The position numbers and the translations under genes are program-made. Positions 62,338 to 64,000 of a stretch of 64,000 nt of DNA are shown in pieces. Below the pieces are notes generated by a model. That model made no database searches. It was not told the DNA's origin and was given only the letters and a program-made list of their open reading frames with translations. The DNA is from Gymnogyps californianus. Lineage: Eukaryota; Chordata; Aves; Accipitriformes; Cathartidae. The number at the start of each line of letters is the position of its first letter. The first letter of the stretch is position 1. The DNA is taken from contig NC_059500.1 in assembly GCF_018139145.2 (NCBI RefSeq), forward strand, positions 30,795,437 through 30,859,436, read 5' to 3'.

Positions 62338-62729
62338 TTTGGGCTGGACTGGGCTCGCTCAGTCTGATATCCGATCTCTCCCAGAGGGAAGACCGCTTTC
62401 CAGCAGCAGTTTCTCCCTGCCAGACACCTAGAGACAGCTTTTCTTTCCAAGCCCCTGAATAAGTTTTGTTCACTAGGAATAGTGCTGGGATACATCTTAG
62501 GTCAAACAGAGGAAAAAAAAAAACCAAAAACATTCCCGCCTCTGACAAATTTGCATTTAAGTTATTATAAAGAGGCTTGCATACTTTTTTTTCATATTCC
62601 ATTTTCCAACCTCCTTTCCAAAATCCTCCAAAACCAAAGCAGCAAAGACTTCACACTAAAGCCAGCGCCTGAACATAGTTTTCAAGAGCTTGCATGCTGC
62701 TAGCATATATCCTCACTCCCCCGTAGACT

Positions 62730-62749
62730 AAAAAAAAAAAAAAAAAAAA
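62730..62749 (+). repeat. A20 homopolymer
   Basis: A20 is followed by G and A7. Together with A11 at 62513-62523 it marks the AT-rich end of the 5' flank. Confidence 0.95.
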
Positions 62750-64000
62750 GAAAAAAATCAGAGATTTTTATTATTAACAAGGCTTTCACTTCGTTCTTAA
62801 ATTAGCCTGTCATTCCTTACCTCTACCAATACCTAGCACTAACTCCTAGTTCCACCAGTGCAGTGTAATACAGGGGTAAATCAACAGTCCAGTTAAGATA
62901 ATGAAAGTAAGATTAGAATCGGCTCTATTCCCATTCTCTTTTGTCTCCCACAGAAAAGCTCACCTGTGTAACAATACAGACATATGTATAAAACGAGAGG
63001 GGCTTTTAGTACAATTTTCAGTTCCTTGGACTTTGTGAAAACATTTGCATTGAAGATTTGGCAGTATGAATTCCCCTTTCTCCTTAGTATAAATGGTTGC
63101 AGGATGCATAAGAAAACAAAGAATCAAGTGCTACGAATTGCCTTAAACTCATTTTTGCTGGTACCTTAGTCAGGCATTCGAAAGGTAATTTCCTTTGTAG
63201 TTTTATACTTTTGGTAGTGACAAAAAAGACGGCTGTCTCTACCCATCTCCTCTCTCTGCCTCCAGCTCTCCACCTAGCCCCCCCGCCTTCCATGGGAACA
63301 TTAGTAATATTCGCGTGAAAAACATTTATCAAAATCTCAATGAATCTCATAGTGTTTTCACAGCTCTCATGTCAAGGACTAATTGATGGATGTCTGATCA
63401 CAAAGCTTCCTGTGAGGCTGTAGTAGCCAGCTGAAGTAATCACGATGCTACTACATTCGAGCACCTGGAGAATTTACCTTAAAGCACAGCCAGTGATAAC
63501 ACTCTCTGGAAGAATGTAAAAAGATAAATCATCATACAATCTAGTCTACATTACCACTGAAGTGTCTGGTCCACAGGTTAATGATGTGATCAGTAACCTC
63601 AGACAGAACGAACAGCTTGCATTGCATATTTACGTACATGGCTCCTCTTATTACAAAGCACATGTGCTCCTTAGCTAGTAGTATTCTGCATGAGTGCAGC
63701 CTCTTTCAAGTATCTCAAAACCTATTTCAAATAGCAGTAACAACACAGCCACTGTAGAAAGTGGTGGTGGTCTGTGGGTACAATTAAGCAAGGTTTCTAG
63801 GGAAAGGATGTATCTTTTATTAGATTAACCGATAAATCTGGGAAAACCAGACATACTTTCACACACACAAGTTGCTCCTCAGGTGTGAAGCTGAAGCATC
63901 ACTCTTCAAAGCAGAGTGCAAGTCGAGAACGAGCTGGGAATATTCTCTTCATTGCACAGATGAGCATCTGAGTGCTTGGCACAAATTTTTAAAAATGTCT

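Larger units (their letters stand above)
61213..64000 (-). other. NRG1: 5' flank of the type III exon; presumed intron of Ig-type NRG1 transcripts
   Basis: In mammals the type III exon lies between the Ig-domain exons and the EGF exon, so this flank should be intronic for type I/II transcripts. Bases 61213-62340 carry the promoter-like features listed separately. From 62340 to 64000 the sequence becomes AT-rich, with an A11 run (62513-62523), an A20 run (62730-62749) and no recognisable exon. An open frame on the plus strand across 61956-62462 has no ATG start at its 5' end and consists largely of the C-rich tract. Confidence 0.6.

Noticed and set aside
61956..62462. A 168-codon open frame on the plus strand through the promoter-like region
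   Set aside because: It begins at a GTG rather than an ATG and mostly translates C-rich simple sequence into Pro/Ser. An antisense or bidirectional transcript is possible, but coding is not supported.
1..64000. Search for CRISPR arrays, tRNA/rRNA genes, bacterial operons, endogenous retrovirus LTRs and recent CR1 3' ends
   Set aside because: None was recognised on reading. The window is ordinary vertebrate intronic DNA, and nothing resembles a novel defence or mobile system.

Overview
The window is vertebrate nuclear DNA, most likely from a bird. The only gene I recognise is one exon of NRG1 (neuregulin 1) on the minus strand near the right-hand end (61212 down to 60585). It is the first coding exon of the type III isoform (also called SMDF or CRD-NRG) and encodes the cytoplasmic N-terminus, the cysteine-rich domain and the transmembrane segment. 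The bird call rests on three things: the protein is a sauropsid-looking type III neuregulin that lacks the mammalian upstream start; interspersed repeats are few and the recognisable ones are old CR1-type LINE pieces; and I see no mammalian Alu or L1 sequence. The species cannot be fixed from this alone.

Layout. Bases 1-60584 are the intron downstream of the type III exon, read right to left. I did not find the next NRG1 exon (the EGF-like domain), so that intron is longer than 60 kb here. It holds two decayed CR1-type LINE fragments (about 10190-10690 and 13261-13510), possible MIR-like SINE remnants, many short simple repeats and homopolymers, a perfect 64-bp tandem duplication (29574-29703), a perfect 11-bp-arm inverted repeat with homeodomain-type TAAT cores (52797-52825), and a G-quadruplex-forming tract (58763-58796). 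I see no other protein-coding, tRNA, rRNA, CRISPR or recent transposon feature in it.

Bases 61213-62340, just 5' of the type III start codon, are the most structured part. They contain a TATA box, an inverted CCAAT box, G-rich tracts on the sense strand, a CpG-dense patch (62225-62337), several upstream ORFs (one overlapping the start codon), plausible leader splice sites, and a short leucine-rich open frame that ends exactly at a consensus splice donor. This is probably the type III promoter and 5' leader. From the known mammalian gene order, it and the remaining sequence to 64000 should also be intronic for the Ig-domain (type I/II) NRG1 transcripts.

I found no previously undescribed multi-gene system. 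The observations most worth testing are the architecture and translational control of the type III leader.
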